Positions 29,232 to 37,202 of a stretch of 64,000 bases of DNA are shown here, piece by piece. A program made the translations under genes and the position numbers. Source of the DNA: Mucilaginibacter yixingensis. GTDB lineage: Bacteria > Bacteroidota > Bacteroidia > Sphingobacteriales > Sphingobacteriaceae. The DNA is taken from positions 2,356,001-2,420,000 of the forward strand of contig NZ_CP160205.1 of NCBI RefSeq assembly GCF_041080815.1, given 5' to 3'. How positions within the stretch are numbered: the stretch's first letter is position 1; each line of letters begins with the position of its first letter. The notes below the pieces were generated by a model that saw only the letters and a program-made list of their open reading frames with translations, did no database searches and was not told the DNA's origin.

Positions 29232-29978
29232 TCAATGTAACTTTTTTATGTAATTAAGAAATAAATTCAAGGCCTCACGCTTTTTATCGGTAAGTAAGAA
29301 GTCTAATTTATGCAGCAAATAGTCGCGATAATCAAAGTCGTCACGGGCAGGCAAACGGTCAATTACCACCTCGCGATGATCCAGCCCGTACTTTAAAGAA
29401 GTGTTAAACTCTTCGGTAAATTCTTTAGAGATTGGCTTGTTGGCAATCCACGCCGCAAATACAAATGGCAAACCTGTAAACTTAATCCATTCTTCGGCCA
29501 GATCATACACATAAGGGTATTGTTCTTTCTTGCCGAAGGTGCGATCGCCTATCTGTACAAAGGCGGTTTGTTCATCGGCGGGATTGGCATAGTCAGACGC
29601 ATTAACCAGCTGCTGGGGCGCTACCTTCCAATAGTTTTGCATCAGTACGCGCGCCAGGTTGTTAGAAGAACGTGATTCAGGATCAAGCTGGATAGACGTC
29701 ACCTCTGTTATCGGCAGCTTGCTGAAGATAAATACGGAGTTAACAGGCCCCTCTGCTCCTATGCAATAATCAGATACAATTTCCCAATAAGGCATATTGA
29801 TGGTGGCAGCAACCGGGATCAGACCGATATCAACCTTATCATCAATCAGTTTTTGGGCACAATCTGCCGGAATATCCAGGCTCAGGTCTATTTTATTAAT
29901 GATATCGGTATGGTTAATACCATAGATAAATGGCTGCGTATTGGTATAACTCACAGCCGAAATGCGTATGTTTTTCAA
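29232..29978 (-). CDS. mqnA: Chorismate dehydratase (futalosine pathway)
   Basis: First step of menaquinone synthesis by the futalosine route: removes water from chorismate to give 3-enolpyruvyl-benzoate. The 248-residue periplasmic-binding-protein-like fold starts with the family signature ISAVSYTNTQPFIYG and has GLIPVAA and SRSSNNLARVLM. The start is a TTG at 29978, 15 bases after the phosphatase gene; no better ATG exists. MqnE, a later enzyme of the pathway, is encoded 0.8 kb upstream in the same direction. Confidence 0.92.
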   Translation of the reverse strand: MKNIRISAVSYTNTQPFIYGINHTDIINKIDLSLDIPADCAQKLIDDKVDIGLIPVAATINMPYWEIVSDYCIGAEGPVNSVFIFSKLPITEVTSIQLDPESRSSNNLARVLMQNYWKVAPQQLVNASDYANPADEQTAFVQIGDRTFGKKEQYPYVYDLAEEWIKFTGLPFVFAAWIANKPISKEFTEEFNTSLKYGLDHREVVIDRLPARDDFDYRDYLLHKLDFLLTDKKREALNLFLNYIKKLH

Positions 29979-29992
29979 GAAGACGGGGGGTA

Positions 29993-30613
29993 TTAGTGGT
30001 TATGCAGATGTATAGAATTATTAAAGTCGATGATCTCGAAACGCTCGCCATCCCAGGCTAACTTGTACAGGATGAGGTTTTGATGCGGAAAGTCTTCCAT
30101 TTGGCTCAGCGGCACACCGGTTAACCAGCATAGCAGCAAACGCATAGCGCGACCGTGCATACAAACCAAAACGGTCTTTTCTTCCGGGCGACTCATGATC
30201 ACTTCAATAGCCTTTTCCTGACGGGCTTGTACTTCGTTAGGGCTTTCGCCGCCTTCAAACTTTTCGTCCAGTTCACCGGCCGTCCAATGGCGCATAATTT
30301 TCAGGAAAGCGGCTTTTGTTTCCGGTGTGCTCTCCTGGCCTTCATAAATACCCCAGGCTAACTCGTCTAAACCTGCCAACTTCTGGTAAGGGATACCCAG
30401 ATCAATAAACTGTTGGATGCTCTGTTGCGTACGCTGCAATTCTGAAATGTAGATCTTATCAAAAGCTACATCCTTGTAAGCATCAAAGAAAAGGCTGGCC
30501 TGCAGGCGGCCTTCGGCGTTAAGTTCGGTATTGATACCACGCCCCTGTACAATACCTTGTTTGTTAAAGTCTGTCTGGCCGTGGCGTACTATGTAAAGTA
30601 TTTTTTTTATCAT
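29993..30613 (-). CDS. Histidine phosphatase family protein
   Basis: A 206-residue phosphoglycerate-mutase-like enzyme with the catalytic RHG motif (YIVRHGQTDFN, His11), the acid/base Glu region and the second His in VLVCMHGRAMRLL. The family covers phosphatases acting on sugar phosphates, cobalamin precursors and others. It lies between mqnE and mqnA on the same strand, 14 bases from mqnA; a metabolic link to menaquinone is possible but unproven. Confidence 0.9.
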   Translation of the reverse strand: MIKKILYIVRHGQTDFNKQGIVQGRGINTELNAEGRLQASLFFDAYKDVAFDKIYISELQRTQQSIQQFIDLGIPYQKLAGLDELAWGIYEGQESTPETKAAFLKIMRHWTAGELDEKFEGGESPNEVQARQEKAIEVIMSRPEEKTVLVCMHGRAMRLLLCWLTGVPLSQMEDFPHQNLILYKLAWDGERFEIIDFNNSIHLHNH

Positions 30614-30617
30614 TTTA

Positions 30618-30740
30618 GTTCATGGTTCATAGTTGATGGTTCATAGTTGATCGGTTGCCGGTTATGGATCGTCGCTTATGATGTTTATCTATAAACTGCT
30701 ATCTATAACCATGAACTATGATCAATGAACTATCAACTAA
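30618..30740. repeat. Tandem and inverted GGTTCATAGTTGAT repeat
   Basis: Two perfect tandem copies of GGTTCATAGTTGAT (30624-30637, 30638-30651) face an inverted set (ATGAACTATGATCAATGAAC and following, 30711-30740), so the spacer between mqnE and the phosphatase gene can form a long imperfect hairpin. The right end includes the mqnE stop codon. Confidence 0.75.
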
Positions 30741-31930
30741 TTAATTACCGGCAACTTATAAAACTGCGGCTTCACTTCTTCAGGAAACTCAAAGTTATTG
30801 TAATCGGTAATTACATTATATAAGGTATCGCGTTCTATCGGGTGGCGACCAACTTGTTTAATCAGTTCAACCAGTTCGCGGGTACTCATGCCCGGGTGCT
30901 GCTCTTCGGCACCAGCCATGCTGTAGATCTTGGTGGTATCGTCCAGTGTGCCGTCAATATCATCAACCCCAAAGTTTAAAGAAAGCTGAGCAGTATTGCG
31001 GCTGATCATTGCCCAGTAAGCTTTGATATGGTCAAAGTTATCCAGGTAAATACGTGCAATGGCGTAGTTACGCAGGTCTTCAATTACCGAAACCTCCGGC
31101 ACATTAGACATCTGGTTATCCTTATTTCTGAATTTCAGCGGAATGAACGTTTGGAAACCACCGGTACGATCCTGCAACTCGCGCAGGCGCTCCATGTGGT
31201 CTACCCGGTGCCAATACTGCTCAATATGGCCATAAAGCATGGTAGCATTAGAGCGTGCGCCCAGTTTATGCCACTCTTCATGGATCTGCAGCCATTGCTC
31301 GGCGTTACATTTATCTTTAGCAATCTGATCGCGGATTTCCTCATGGAAAATCTCCGCACCACCGCCCGGCATTGATTCCAGTCCGGCTTCTTTCATCATG
31401 CGCATACCGGTAGCATAATCTACTTTGGCTTTCTTGAAAATGTAATGGTATTCAACCGGGGTCAGGGCTTTTACATGCAATTCCGGGCGATGCGCCTTAA
31501 TACGACTGAATAGTTCCATATAGAACTGCATATCATACTGCGGCAATACGCCACCTACTATATGTACCTCGGTAACGGGCTCGTTATCGTAGTTGGTTAC
31601 CATGCGCAACATATCATCCATAGTATACTCCCACCCTTCTGATCGTTCTTTGATCAGACGCGAGTAAGAGCAAAACTTGCAATCGTAAACGCAAAGATTG
31701 GTCGGCTCAATATGGAAGTTACGGTTGAAATAGGTTTTATCGCCATGCTTCCGCTCGCGGATGTGGTTGGCTAAAACGCCCAGGTAACCCAGTTCGCCTT
31801 TTTCATATAACAGAACGCCCTCGTCAAAGGTAATACGTTCACTGCGGAGTACTTTTTGAGCAACCGCCTTCAGCTCGGGCGCTAAATGCGGGTCATTTAA
31901 CAGCACCTCAAATTTATCTGGCACACTCAT
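30737..31930 (-). CDS. mqnE: Aminofutalosine synthase (radical SAM)
   Basis: Joins 3-enolpyruvyl-benzoate with S-adenosylmethionine to form aminofutalosine in menaquinone synthesis. The 397-residue radical SAM enzyme has the 4Fe-4S motif CVYDCKFC, the VHIVGG strand and MPGGGAEIF, which separates MqnE from the related MqnC. Together with mqnA it shows that this bacterium uses the futalosine route. The gene reads toward a repeat-filled spacer and then the phosphatase and mqnA. Confidence 0.93.
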   Translation of the reverse strand: MSVPDKFEVLLNDPHLAPELKAVAQKVLRSERITFDEGVLLYEKGELGYLGVLANHIRERKHGDKTYFNRNFHIEPTNLCVYDCKFCSYSRLIKERSEGWEYTMDDMLRMVTNYDNEPVTEVHIVGGVLPQYDMQFYMELFSRIKAHRPELHVKALTPVEYHYIFKKAKVDYATGMRMMKEAGLESMPGGGAEIFHEEIRDQIAKDKCNAEQWLQIHEEWHKLGARSNATMLYGHIEQYWHRVDHMERLRELQDRTGGFQTFIPLKFRNKDNQMSNVPEVSVIEDLRNYAIARIYLDNFDHIKAYWAMISRNTAQLSLNFGVDDIDGTLDDTTKIYSMAGAEEQHPGMSTRELVELIKQVGRHPIERDTLYNVITDYNNFEFPEEVKPQFYKLPVIN

Positions 31931-32014
31931 CTAAAATAAATTTGAGCAAATGTAGTAAAAAGCACCAAAGTGGTGTTTTTTTTATTCTACTAAGTGTTTA
32001 AACATACAAATATG

Positions 32015-32536
32015 TCATTGCGCTAACACTCCACCCAAATTTTTGATGGTGATGCCTCGAAAGCAATCGTCCACACAGTCTTTAGGCGTATAACCGCAAA
32101 CAGCTATGATTCCCTTATCATCTGTTTCGAAGGTAATCTCGTTCTGCTTTTTGTCGGCGGTCAACCATTCTTTCTGAGCTTTTTCATAAATCTGATCAAT
32201 GGTTAAAGTTGCCGCCCCGTCTTGATGAGAGTTGAGCGTTTGCGGGTTCTCAGACCAGCTCTCCATAACGGTTACAGTATCTGTTGCTGATGTCTTGGCT
32301 CTTGTAAGGGTGTAAAAACGTTGGACAACTGTACCATTTATAACTGTTATAGCCGTTTGAGATGCGTAGCCAAATACAGAACCACTATAGGCTATATAAC
32401 TGTAACTGTTTTTTACAGATGCTTTGTACGTGTTCCACTTTTGCAAACTGGCATTAAACTCACTCTGATTACTAAAGCTATCTTTTTTGCAGGAAGCAAA
32501 ACATAGTGCAAGCCCAATCAATGCAAAGTATTTCAT
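32015..32536 (-). CDS. Hypothetical lipoprotein with DUF6174-like features
   Basis: A 173-residue lipoprotein (lipobox CFASCKK, Cys16). The body starts FNASLQKWNTYKASVKNSYSY, resembling DUF6174-type proteins (a tentative match). Two Cys pairs near the C terminus (VCGYTPKDC, DDCF) may form disulfides. It is transcribed away from the trans-sulfuration gene that starts 86 bases upstream. Function unknown. Confidence 0.65.
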   Translation of the reverse strand: MKYFALIGLALCFASCKKDSFSNQSEFNASLQKWNTYKASVKNSYSYIAYSGSVFGYASQTAITVINGTVVQRFYTLTRAKTSATDTVTVMESWSENPQTLNSHQDGAATLTIDQIYEKAQKEWLTADKKQNEITFETDDKGIIAVCGYTPKDCVDDCFRGITIKNLGGVLAQ

Positions 32537-32621
32537 AAAGTTTAGATTAACGTATTAATAAAGGTTTTAGTAGTTTTTAATGCAATACGTAAATTAGCGC
32601 CCTTACGCTACAACTATCATT

Positions 32622-33746
32622 ATGAAAATAGAAACCATTGCCATACACGCCGGAAATAAGACCGATGCCGATACCCAAGCCGTAATTCAGCCTATTATTA
32701 TGTCGACTACGTTTAAGCGCGAAGTTGATGGCAGTTATGCTAACGGATATATCTACAGTCGTTCTGCAAACCCTAATCGCCAGCTATTAGAAAACGTGGT
32801 GGCCAAACTAGAAGGCGGTGTTGATGCAGCGGCTTTTTCATCGGGCAACGCGGCTGGTATGGCGGTGTTTCAGGCACTGGAACCGGGCACCCATATTATT
32901 GGTCCTGATGACATGTATCATGGGCTGCGCAATCAAATCAAAACCCTGTTTGCGGGTGTACTGGAGTTTGACTTTATCGACGTAAACGATGAAGCGACAC
33001 TGCTGGCTCACATCAAGCCAAATACAAAACTAATCTGGGTAGAAACTCCATCTAACCCACTATTAAAATTAACCGATATTAGAAAGGTAGTGGCTATTGC
33101 ACACGAGCGCGGTATTAAAGTAGCTTGCGATAACACGTTCGCCTCGCCGGTGTTTCAGCAACCATTAGCTTTGGGTGCCGACCTGGTGATGCACTCTACC
33201 ACCAAATACTTCGGCGGCCATAGCGATTTAATGGGCGGTATATTAATTACACCAAAGCAAGATGATTTGTGGCAAAAGATTCGCCAGGTGCAGGAAATGG
33301 GCGGTGCCGTGCCCTCGCCCATGGATTGTTATTATTTGGTGCGCAGTCTTAAAACATTGCCCTACCGTATGCGCGGTCATGCTGCTAATGCACAGCAATT
33401 AGCCGAGTACCTGGAGCAACACCCTAAAGTGGAACGCGTAATGTATCCGGGCTTGCCTTCTCACCCGCAACATGATATAGCCAAAGCACAAATGACTGGT
33501 GGCTACAGCGGTATGCTCTCTTTTTGTGTTAAGGGTGATGCACAAACCGCGAAACAAGTGCTAAGTAAACTGAAGTTCTTTACCATAGCCACCAGCCTGG
33601 GTGGTGTAGAAAGCCTGATAGAACACCGTGCATCTGTTGAGGGGCCGGATACTAAAACCCCGTTTAATTTATTACGTGTTTCTGTGGGTTTAGAGCATAT
33701 CGATGATTTGATTGCCGATATGGAGCAGGCGCTGGGGGCGATATAG
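32622..33746 (+). CDS. PLP-dependent trans-sulfuration enzyme (cystathionine synthase/lyase family)
   Basis: A 374-residue Cys/Met-metabolism PLP enzyme. Lys195 in MHSTTKYFGGH binds the cofactor; SRSANPNRQLLE and TLFAGVLEF match the family, and SLGGVESLIEHRAS closes the active site. It may act as cystathionine gamma-synthase, gamma-lyase or a homoserine sulfhydrylase; sequence alone does not decide. The nearby metX and hom genes favour a role in methionine synthesis from O-acetylhomoserine. It is separated from them by a repeat and a regulated leader. Confidence 0.9.
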   Translation: MKIETIAIHAGNKTDADTQAVIQPIIMSTTFKREVDGSYANGYIYSRSANPNRQLLENVVAKLEGGVDAAAFSSGNAAGMAVFQALEPGTHIIGPDDMYHGLRNQIKTLFAGVLEFDFIDVNDEATLLAHIKPNTKLIWVETPSNPLLKLTDIRKVVAIAHERGIKVACDNTFASPVFQQPLALGADLVMHSTTKYFGGHSDLMGGILITPKQDDLWQKIRQVQEMGGAVPSPMDCYYLVRSLKTLPYRMRGHAANAQQLAEYLEQHPKVERVMYPGLPSHPQHDIAKAQMTGGYSGMLSFCVKGDAQTAKQVLSKLKFFTIATSLGGVESLIEHRASVEGPDTKTPFNLLRVSVGLEHIDDLIADMEQALGAI

Positions 33747-33762
33747 ACTATCAATAGCCCCC

Positions 33763-33904
33763 TGTCATTTATAGAGCGAAGGGCGACTGAGCACAGGGGT
33801 GAAAGAGAAATCTTAGCCCCATGCACTGGCTGAACGGCTTTGCAATCGTTTAAGATTTTTTCACTTCGTTCAAAAGAATAGTTCTCCCGTTGGTCGAAAT
33901 GACA
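33763..33904. repeat. Degenerate dispersed inverted repeat (TGTCATTT ends)
   Basis: A 142-bp block that begins TGTCATTT and ends AAATGACA, with inner GAGAAATCTTA/TAAGATTTTTTC symmetry. Blocks with TCATTTCGACC-type ends and 'gagaaat' cores are a widespread intergenic repeat in Sphingobacteriaceae (recollection, not checked). No coding potential. Confidence 0.6.
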
Positions 33905-33988
33905 TTATTGTTGTTAAGTCTAACCGATGAATTAAAGGGATTGAAAAGCCCTATTTGAAGCGGAATTGCAGTAAATTAAAAAATTCCA

Positions 33989-34021
33989 TTTGCATAGTGC
34001 GTTTATTTTACGTTATATTTG
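33989..34021 (+). promoter_or_regulatory. Promoter of the metX-hom operon
   Basis: TTTG (33989-33992), 21 bases, TATATTTG (34014-34021): an exact match to the Bacteroidetes promoter pattern. A start near 34028 would place the SAM riboswitch about 50 bases into the transcript and metX about 650 bases downstream. Confidence 0.75.
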
Positions 34022-34079
34022 ACCCTAACAATTGATAGCGATGTCAATTTCCGGATCATAACCTCACAAAAGGTTTTGG

Positions 34080-34190
34080 TTTATAAAGAAGCGGCGAGAG
34101 ATCAGGCTCAACAGACCCGCTGGCAACCCTCCAAAATGGAGAAGGTGCCAATTCCTGGCCCGGTGAATGGATCATCGGGGGATATAAATT
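34080..34190 (+). promoter_or_regulatory. SAM riboswitch (S-box, SAM-I/IV clan)
   Basis: Matches the S-box core: GAGAGATCAGGCTC at the base of P2, the conserved TGGCAACC, a CTCC/GGAG P3 hairpin, AAGGTGCCAATTCC, and a P4 hairpin CCCGGTGA/TCATCGGG. P1 can form from TTTATA (34080-34085) and TATAAA (34183-34188). It should turn metX-hom expression off when S-adenosylmethionine is plentiful. Exact ends are approximate. Confidence 0.88.
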
Positions 34191-34197
34191 AATAACC

Positions 34198-34308
34198 ATG
34201 AAAAAGTTAATTTACTCCACGTCTCAGAATTTTATTGCAACGCAAACGCGTTTTACTGCACGCAATGCTGCTGTTAACTGCATTTGTATGTGTTGTTGCC
34301 GCTGCTGA
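34198..34308 (+). CDS. Cys-rich leader peptide (36 aa)
   Basis: A 36-codon frame starting 8 bases after the riboswitch, MKKLIYSTSQN..., whose last nine residues are CICMCCCRC: six Cys codons and one Met codon directly before the stop. Clusters of codons for the regulated amino acid at the end of a short frame are the hallmark of ribosome-based attenuation. Cysteine is the sulfur donor for methionine made through cystathionine, so sensing charged tRNA-Cys here is reasonable. Competing hairpins follow at 34357-34392. Translation and function are inferred. Confidence 0.55.
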   Translation: MKKLIYSTSQNFIATQTRFTARNAAVNCICMCCCRC

Positions 34309-34356
34309 GCCATACACGTTCCCTTTTTCTTTTATTGAAAAACACGTGATGCGCAA

Positions 34357-34392
34357 GAGGGTTAACATTCCCCTCCTTTGCCAGGCTAACCC
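34357..34392 (+). promoter_or_regulatory. Mutually exclusive hairpins after the Cys leader
   Basis: GAGGG (34357-34361) can pair with CCCTC (34371-34375), while the overlapping GGGTTA (34359-34364) can pair with TAACCC (34387-34392). Both helices use the same GGG, so only one can form. No T run follows, so a Rho-type or translational switch is more likely than an intrinsic terminator. Confidence 0.4.
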
Positions 34393-34419
34393 AACACATT
34401 ACAACAACCAATAATTATT

Positions 34420-34602
34420 ATGCAAGTAAACAGTACCACATCAAACAACACTTTATCGCTATACGCAGCAACAAATGCTGGTGGCATTGCGCTGCTTGTT
34501 GGCTATGGTGTGCCTGTGCTGCAGTATTTGACAGAGGGTGCCCGGAAAGCAAGCAACAACATCAGTTTAAAACAATTTAGATTTTTTTTAAGTGATATAT
34601 AA
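34420..34602 (+). CDS. Possible small protein (60 aa) in the met leader
   Basis: An ATG frame of 60 codons with a short hydrophobic stretch in the middle (GGIALLVGYGVPVLQYL) and Ser/Asn-rich ends. It lies between the Cys-rich leader peptide and metX. No family is recognised. It may be a small membrane peptide, a second leader frame, or a chance frame. Codon use is plausible, but there is no clear ribosome-binding site. It ends 72 bases before the metX ATG. Confidence 0.35.
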   Translation: MQVNSTTSNNTLSLYAATNAGGIALLVGYGVPVLQYLTEGARKASNNISLKQFRFFLSDI

Positions 34603-34618
34603 GTGTTAGTAGCAGGCC

Positions 34619-34648
34619 GTAGCCGGGGGATTTGCCGCCTCCGGCTGC
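34619..34648 (+). promoter_or_regulatory. Hairpin upstream of metX start
   Basis: An 8-bp stem GTAGCCGG/CCGGCTGC (one U-G pair) with a 14-base loop, ending 26 bases before the metX ATG. It could control ribosome access or mark the end of an attenuated transcript; there is no T run. Confidence 0.45.
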
Positions 34649-34674
34649 ATCTGCCAACTAACAGCCAAACAAAA

Positions 34675-35727
34675 ATGAGTTTAGAAACATATCAGTATCA
34701 GCAAACATTTGAATTAGAGACGGGCAAGCATTTGCAGAATCTGCAGATTGGCTACCATACCTATGGCACGCTTAATAAAGAGCGCGACAACGTGATTTGG
34801 GTATGCCATGCGCTGACCGCTAATTCTGATGTGTTAGACTGGTGGAAAGGTCTTTTCGGCGAGAACGATTATTACTGCCCTAGCAAATACTTCATCGTTT
34901 GTGCCAATATTATAGGTTCAGCATACGGCACTACCAGTCCGCTGAGCGATAACCCGGCAACCGGACAACCATTTTATCTTACTTTCCCTGACTATACCAT
35001 CCGCGACTTGATTAAAGCGCACCAGCTACTGGCCGACCATTTAGGCATTGGCCAGATCCATACCGTTATTGGCGGCTCTCTGGGTGGCCAGCAGGCTATG
35101 GAATGGGGCATTATGGAACCGGAGCGTATAAAAAACCTGATACTGATTGCCACCAACGCTCGCCACTCACCCTGGGGCATTGCCTTTAATGAGTCACAGC
35201 GTTTAACGCTGAGTGCCGATCAAACTTTTTACGAGAACCGTCCGGATGCCGGCGCCAAAGGTTTGAAGGCTGCGCGTAGCATTGCCCTGCTCTCCTACCG
35301 AGGTTATAAAACTTACTCGGTTACCCAGCAAGAACAGAGCGATGAATTGGGTAACTATCGCGCGGCTAGCTACCAGAATTACCAGGGGCAAAAACTGGTG
35401 AATCGTTTCAACGCTTTCAGCTACTGGTATTTAACTAAACTGATGGACTCGCACAATGTGGGTCGCGGTCGTCATGGCGTAGAAAAGGCGCTGAGCCAGA
35501 TCAAAGCCCGCACGCTGGTTATCGGTATAAAATCTGACGTGTTATTCCCGATTGAGGAGCAGCAATACCTGTTCAGACACATTCCCAAAGCTGCTTTGGC
35601 CGAGATTGATTCGTTCTACGGGCACGATGGCTTCTTGATTGAGACTGAGATTTTGACCAACATCATCTCATCATTCTTTAAAACAGACGTAAAAGGCAAG
35701 ATCATTGACTTGCAGCAAACAGCATAA
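34675..35727 (+). CDS. metX: Homoserine O-acetyltransferase
   Basis: Activates homoserine with acetyl-CoA for methionine synthesis. The 350-residue alpha/beta-hydrolase fold has the nucleophile elbow GGSLGGQQAMEW, the CHALTAN oxyanion segment near the N terminus and the terminal catalytic His in YGHDGFLIE. The frame is open back to 34603, but the ATG at 34675 (MSLETYQYQQTFELE) matches the family start. It overlaps hom by one base (TAATG). The long leader with a SAM riboswitch and Cys-rich peptide indicates control by methionine/cysteine status. Confidence 0.95.
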   Translation: MSLETYQYQQTFELETGKHLQNLQIGYHTYGTLNKERDNVIWVCHALTANSDVLDWWKGLFGENDYYCPSKYFIVCANIIGSAYGTTSPLSDNPATGQPFYLTFPDYTIRDLIKAHQLLADHLGIGQIHTVIGGSLGGQQAMEWGIMEPERIKNLILIATNARHSPWGIAFNESQRLTLSADQTFYENRPDAGAKGLKAARSIALLSYRGYKTYSVTQQEQSDELGNYRAASYQNYQGQKLVNRFNAFSYWYLTKLMDSHNVGRGRHGVEKALSQIKARTLVIGIKSDVLFPIEEQQYLFRHIPKAALAEIDSFYGHDGFLIETEILTNIISSFFKTDVKGKIIDLQQTA

Positions 35728-36959
35728 TGAGCAAGAAACTTAAAATAGGTTTATTCGGCTTCGGTGTAGTTGGTCAGGGCTTACATGATATCATCAGAAC
35801 TAAAAATCTGAATATCGAGATCGTGAAAATCGCCATTAAAGATCCTACCAAAAAACGCTCTTTACCTGCCGAACTATTTACTACCGATAAAAACGAACTA
35901 CTGCAGAACCCGGAGATCAACACCATTGTAGAGTTGATTAACGATACCGAAGCTGCATTTGATATTGTATCTACCGCGCTTAAAACCGGCAGAAACGTAG
36001 TATCGGCCAGTAAGAAAATGATAGCCCTGCACCTGCAGGAACTGATTGACCTGCAGAAAGAACACGGCACTTCTTTATTGTATGAGGCGTCTGTTTGTGG
36101 CAGTATCCCTATCATCCGCAACCTGGAGGAGTATTATGATAATGAGTTATTACACTCTATCAGTGGTATCTTTAACGGCTCGTCAAACTTTGTACTTTCA
36201 AAAGGTTATAACGACAACTTAGATTACGAGACCGCCTTAAAAGAAGCACAGGATCTTGGTTTTGCAGAAACCGATCCAACCTCAGACGTTGGTGGTTATG
36301 ATGCTAAATATAAGCTGGTAATTGCCGCTGCCCACGCCTATGGCTTGGTGATTGATCCCGATGAAGTACTAAACATCGGCATTCAAACCCTTTCGGCATA
36401 TGATTTACAATACGCACGCGAGAAAAAGCTAAAAATTAAGCTGGTACCCGTAGCTAAGGAGTTAGACGATACCCACGCTACACTATTTGTGCTGCCTAAG
36501 TTTGTAAACAAGCATGAATTTCTGTACAACGTAGATTACGAATACAACTGCGTAACCGTACAGGCAGCTTTTGCAGATCAGCAGTTCTTCTACGGAAAAG
36601 GCGCTGGCGGTCACCCGACGGGTTCGGCTGTGTTGTCAGACATTGCTGCGCTGCGTTATGATTATCAATACGAATACAAAAAAGCCCACCAGAAAGAAGG
36701 CTTAGCGTTTACTAACAACGTGGAGTTAAACATTTATCTGCGTTATGAAGACGACGCATTGGTAGAGGCTTTGGAATTTGAACATATACACGAGCGTTTT
36801 TATTCGGGCAGCTATAAGTTTGTCACCGGAAAGATAAACTTGCAAAATCTGATTGCTAATCAACAGCGTATATTGGACAGTAAGGCTTTCATCGCCTTCG
36901 CCGATCAGCTAACAGGGGTCAGATTAGCCTCGGCAGCAAAACAATGCGTTGAGGTTTAG
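35727..36959 (+). CDS. hom: Homoserine dehydrogenase
   Basis: Reduces aspartate semialdehyde to homoserine, the branch point to methionine and threonine. A 410-residue protein with an N-terminal Rossmann motif (GLFGFGVVGQG), the catalytic-domain signature FNGSSNFVLSKG and ETDPTSDVGGYDAKYKL with the active-site Lys. A C-terminal extension beyond about residue 320 has little resemblance to the usual ACT domain. It is translationally coupled to metX, so homoserine made here is fed directly to acetylation. Confidence 0.95.
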   Translation: MSKKLKIGLFGFGVVGQGLHDIIRTKNLNIEIVKIAIKDPTKKRSLPAELFTTDKNELLQNPEINTIVELINDTEAAFDIVSTALKTGRNVVSASKKMIALHLQELIDLQKEHGTSLLYEASVCGSIPIIRNLEEYYDNELLHSISGIFNGSSNFVLSKGYNDNLDYETALKEAQDLGFAETDPTSDVGGYDAKYKLVIAAAHAYGLVIDPDEVLNIGIQTLSAYDLQYAREKKLKIKLVPVAKELDDTHATLFVLPKFVNKHEFLYNVDYEYNCVTVQAAFADQQFFYGKGAGGHPTGSAVLSDIAALRYDYQYEYKKAHQKEGLAFTNNVELNIYLRYEDDALVEALEFEHIHERFYSGSYKFVTGKINLQNLIANQQRILDSKAFIAFADQLTGVRLASAAKQCVEV

Positions 36960-36985
36960 TAGATTCTCAACGCTATTGATAAAAG

Positions 36986-37015
36986 GGCTTCGTTAATTTT
37001 AACGAGGCCTTTTTT
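36986..37015 (+). terminator. Terminator of metX-hom
   Basis: A 10-bp stem GGCTTCGTTA/TAACGAGGCC (one U-G pair), loop ATTT, then six T. It lies 26 bases after the hom stop. Confidence 0.93.
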
Positions 37016-37202
37016 GCTGAATCGTCAACACTCCTTTCACCTAACCATTAACACCTTGTTAATAAATTGTTACGGATGACATAGTTATGATAATTTTCTT
37101 ATTAAATTATACGTTTTAACTATTTATATATACCTTACGTAACTAAAGCTGAACTATCTAAAAACTAATCAAACCTATTTTATTAACTCATTCTAATTCT
37201 TC

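Noticed and set aside
34603..34674. Longer N terminus for metX
   Set aside because: The upstream part is encoded by a GC-rich hairpin and is not like the family N terminus; ATG at 34675 fits.
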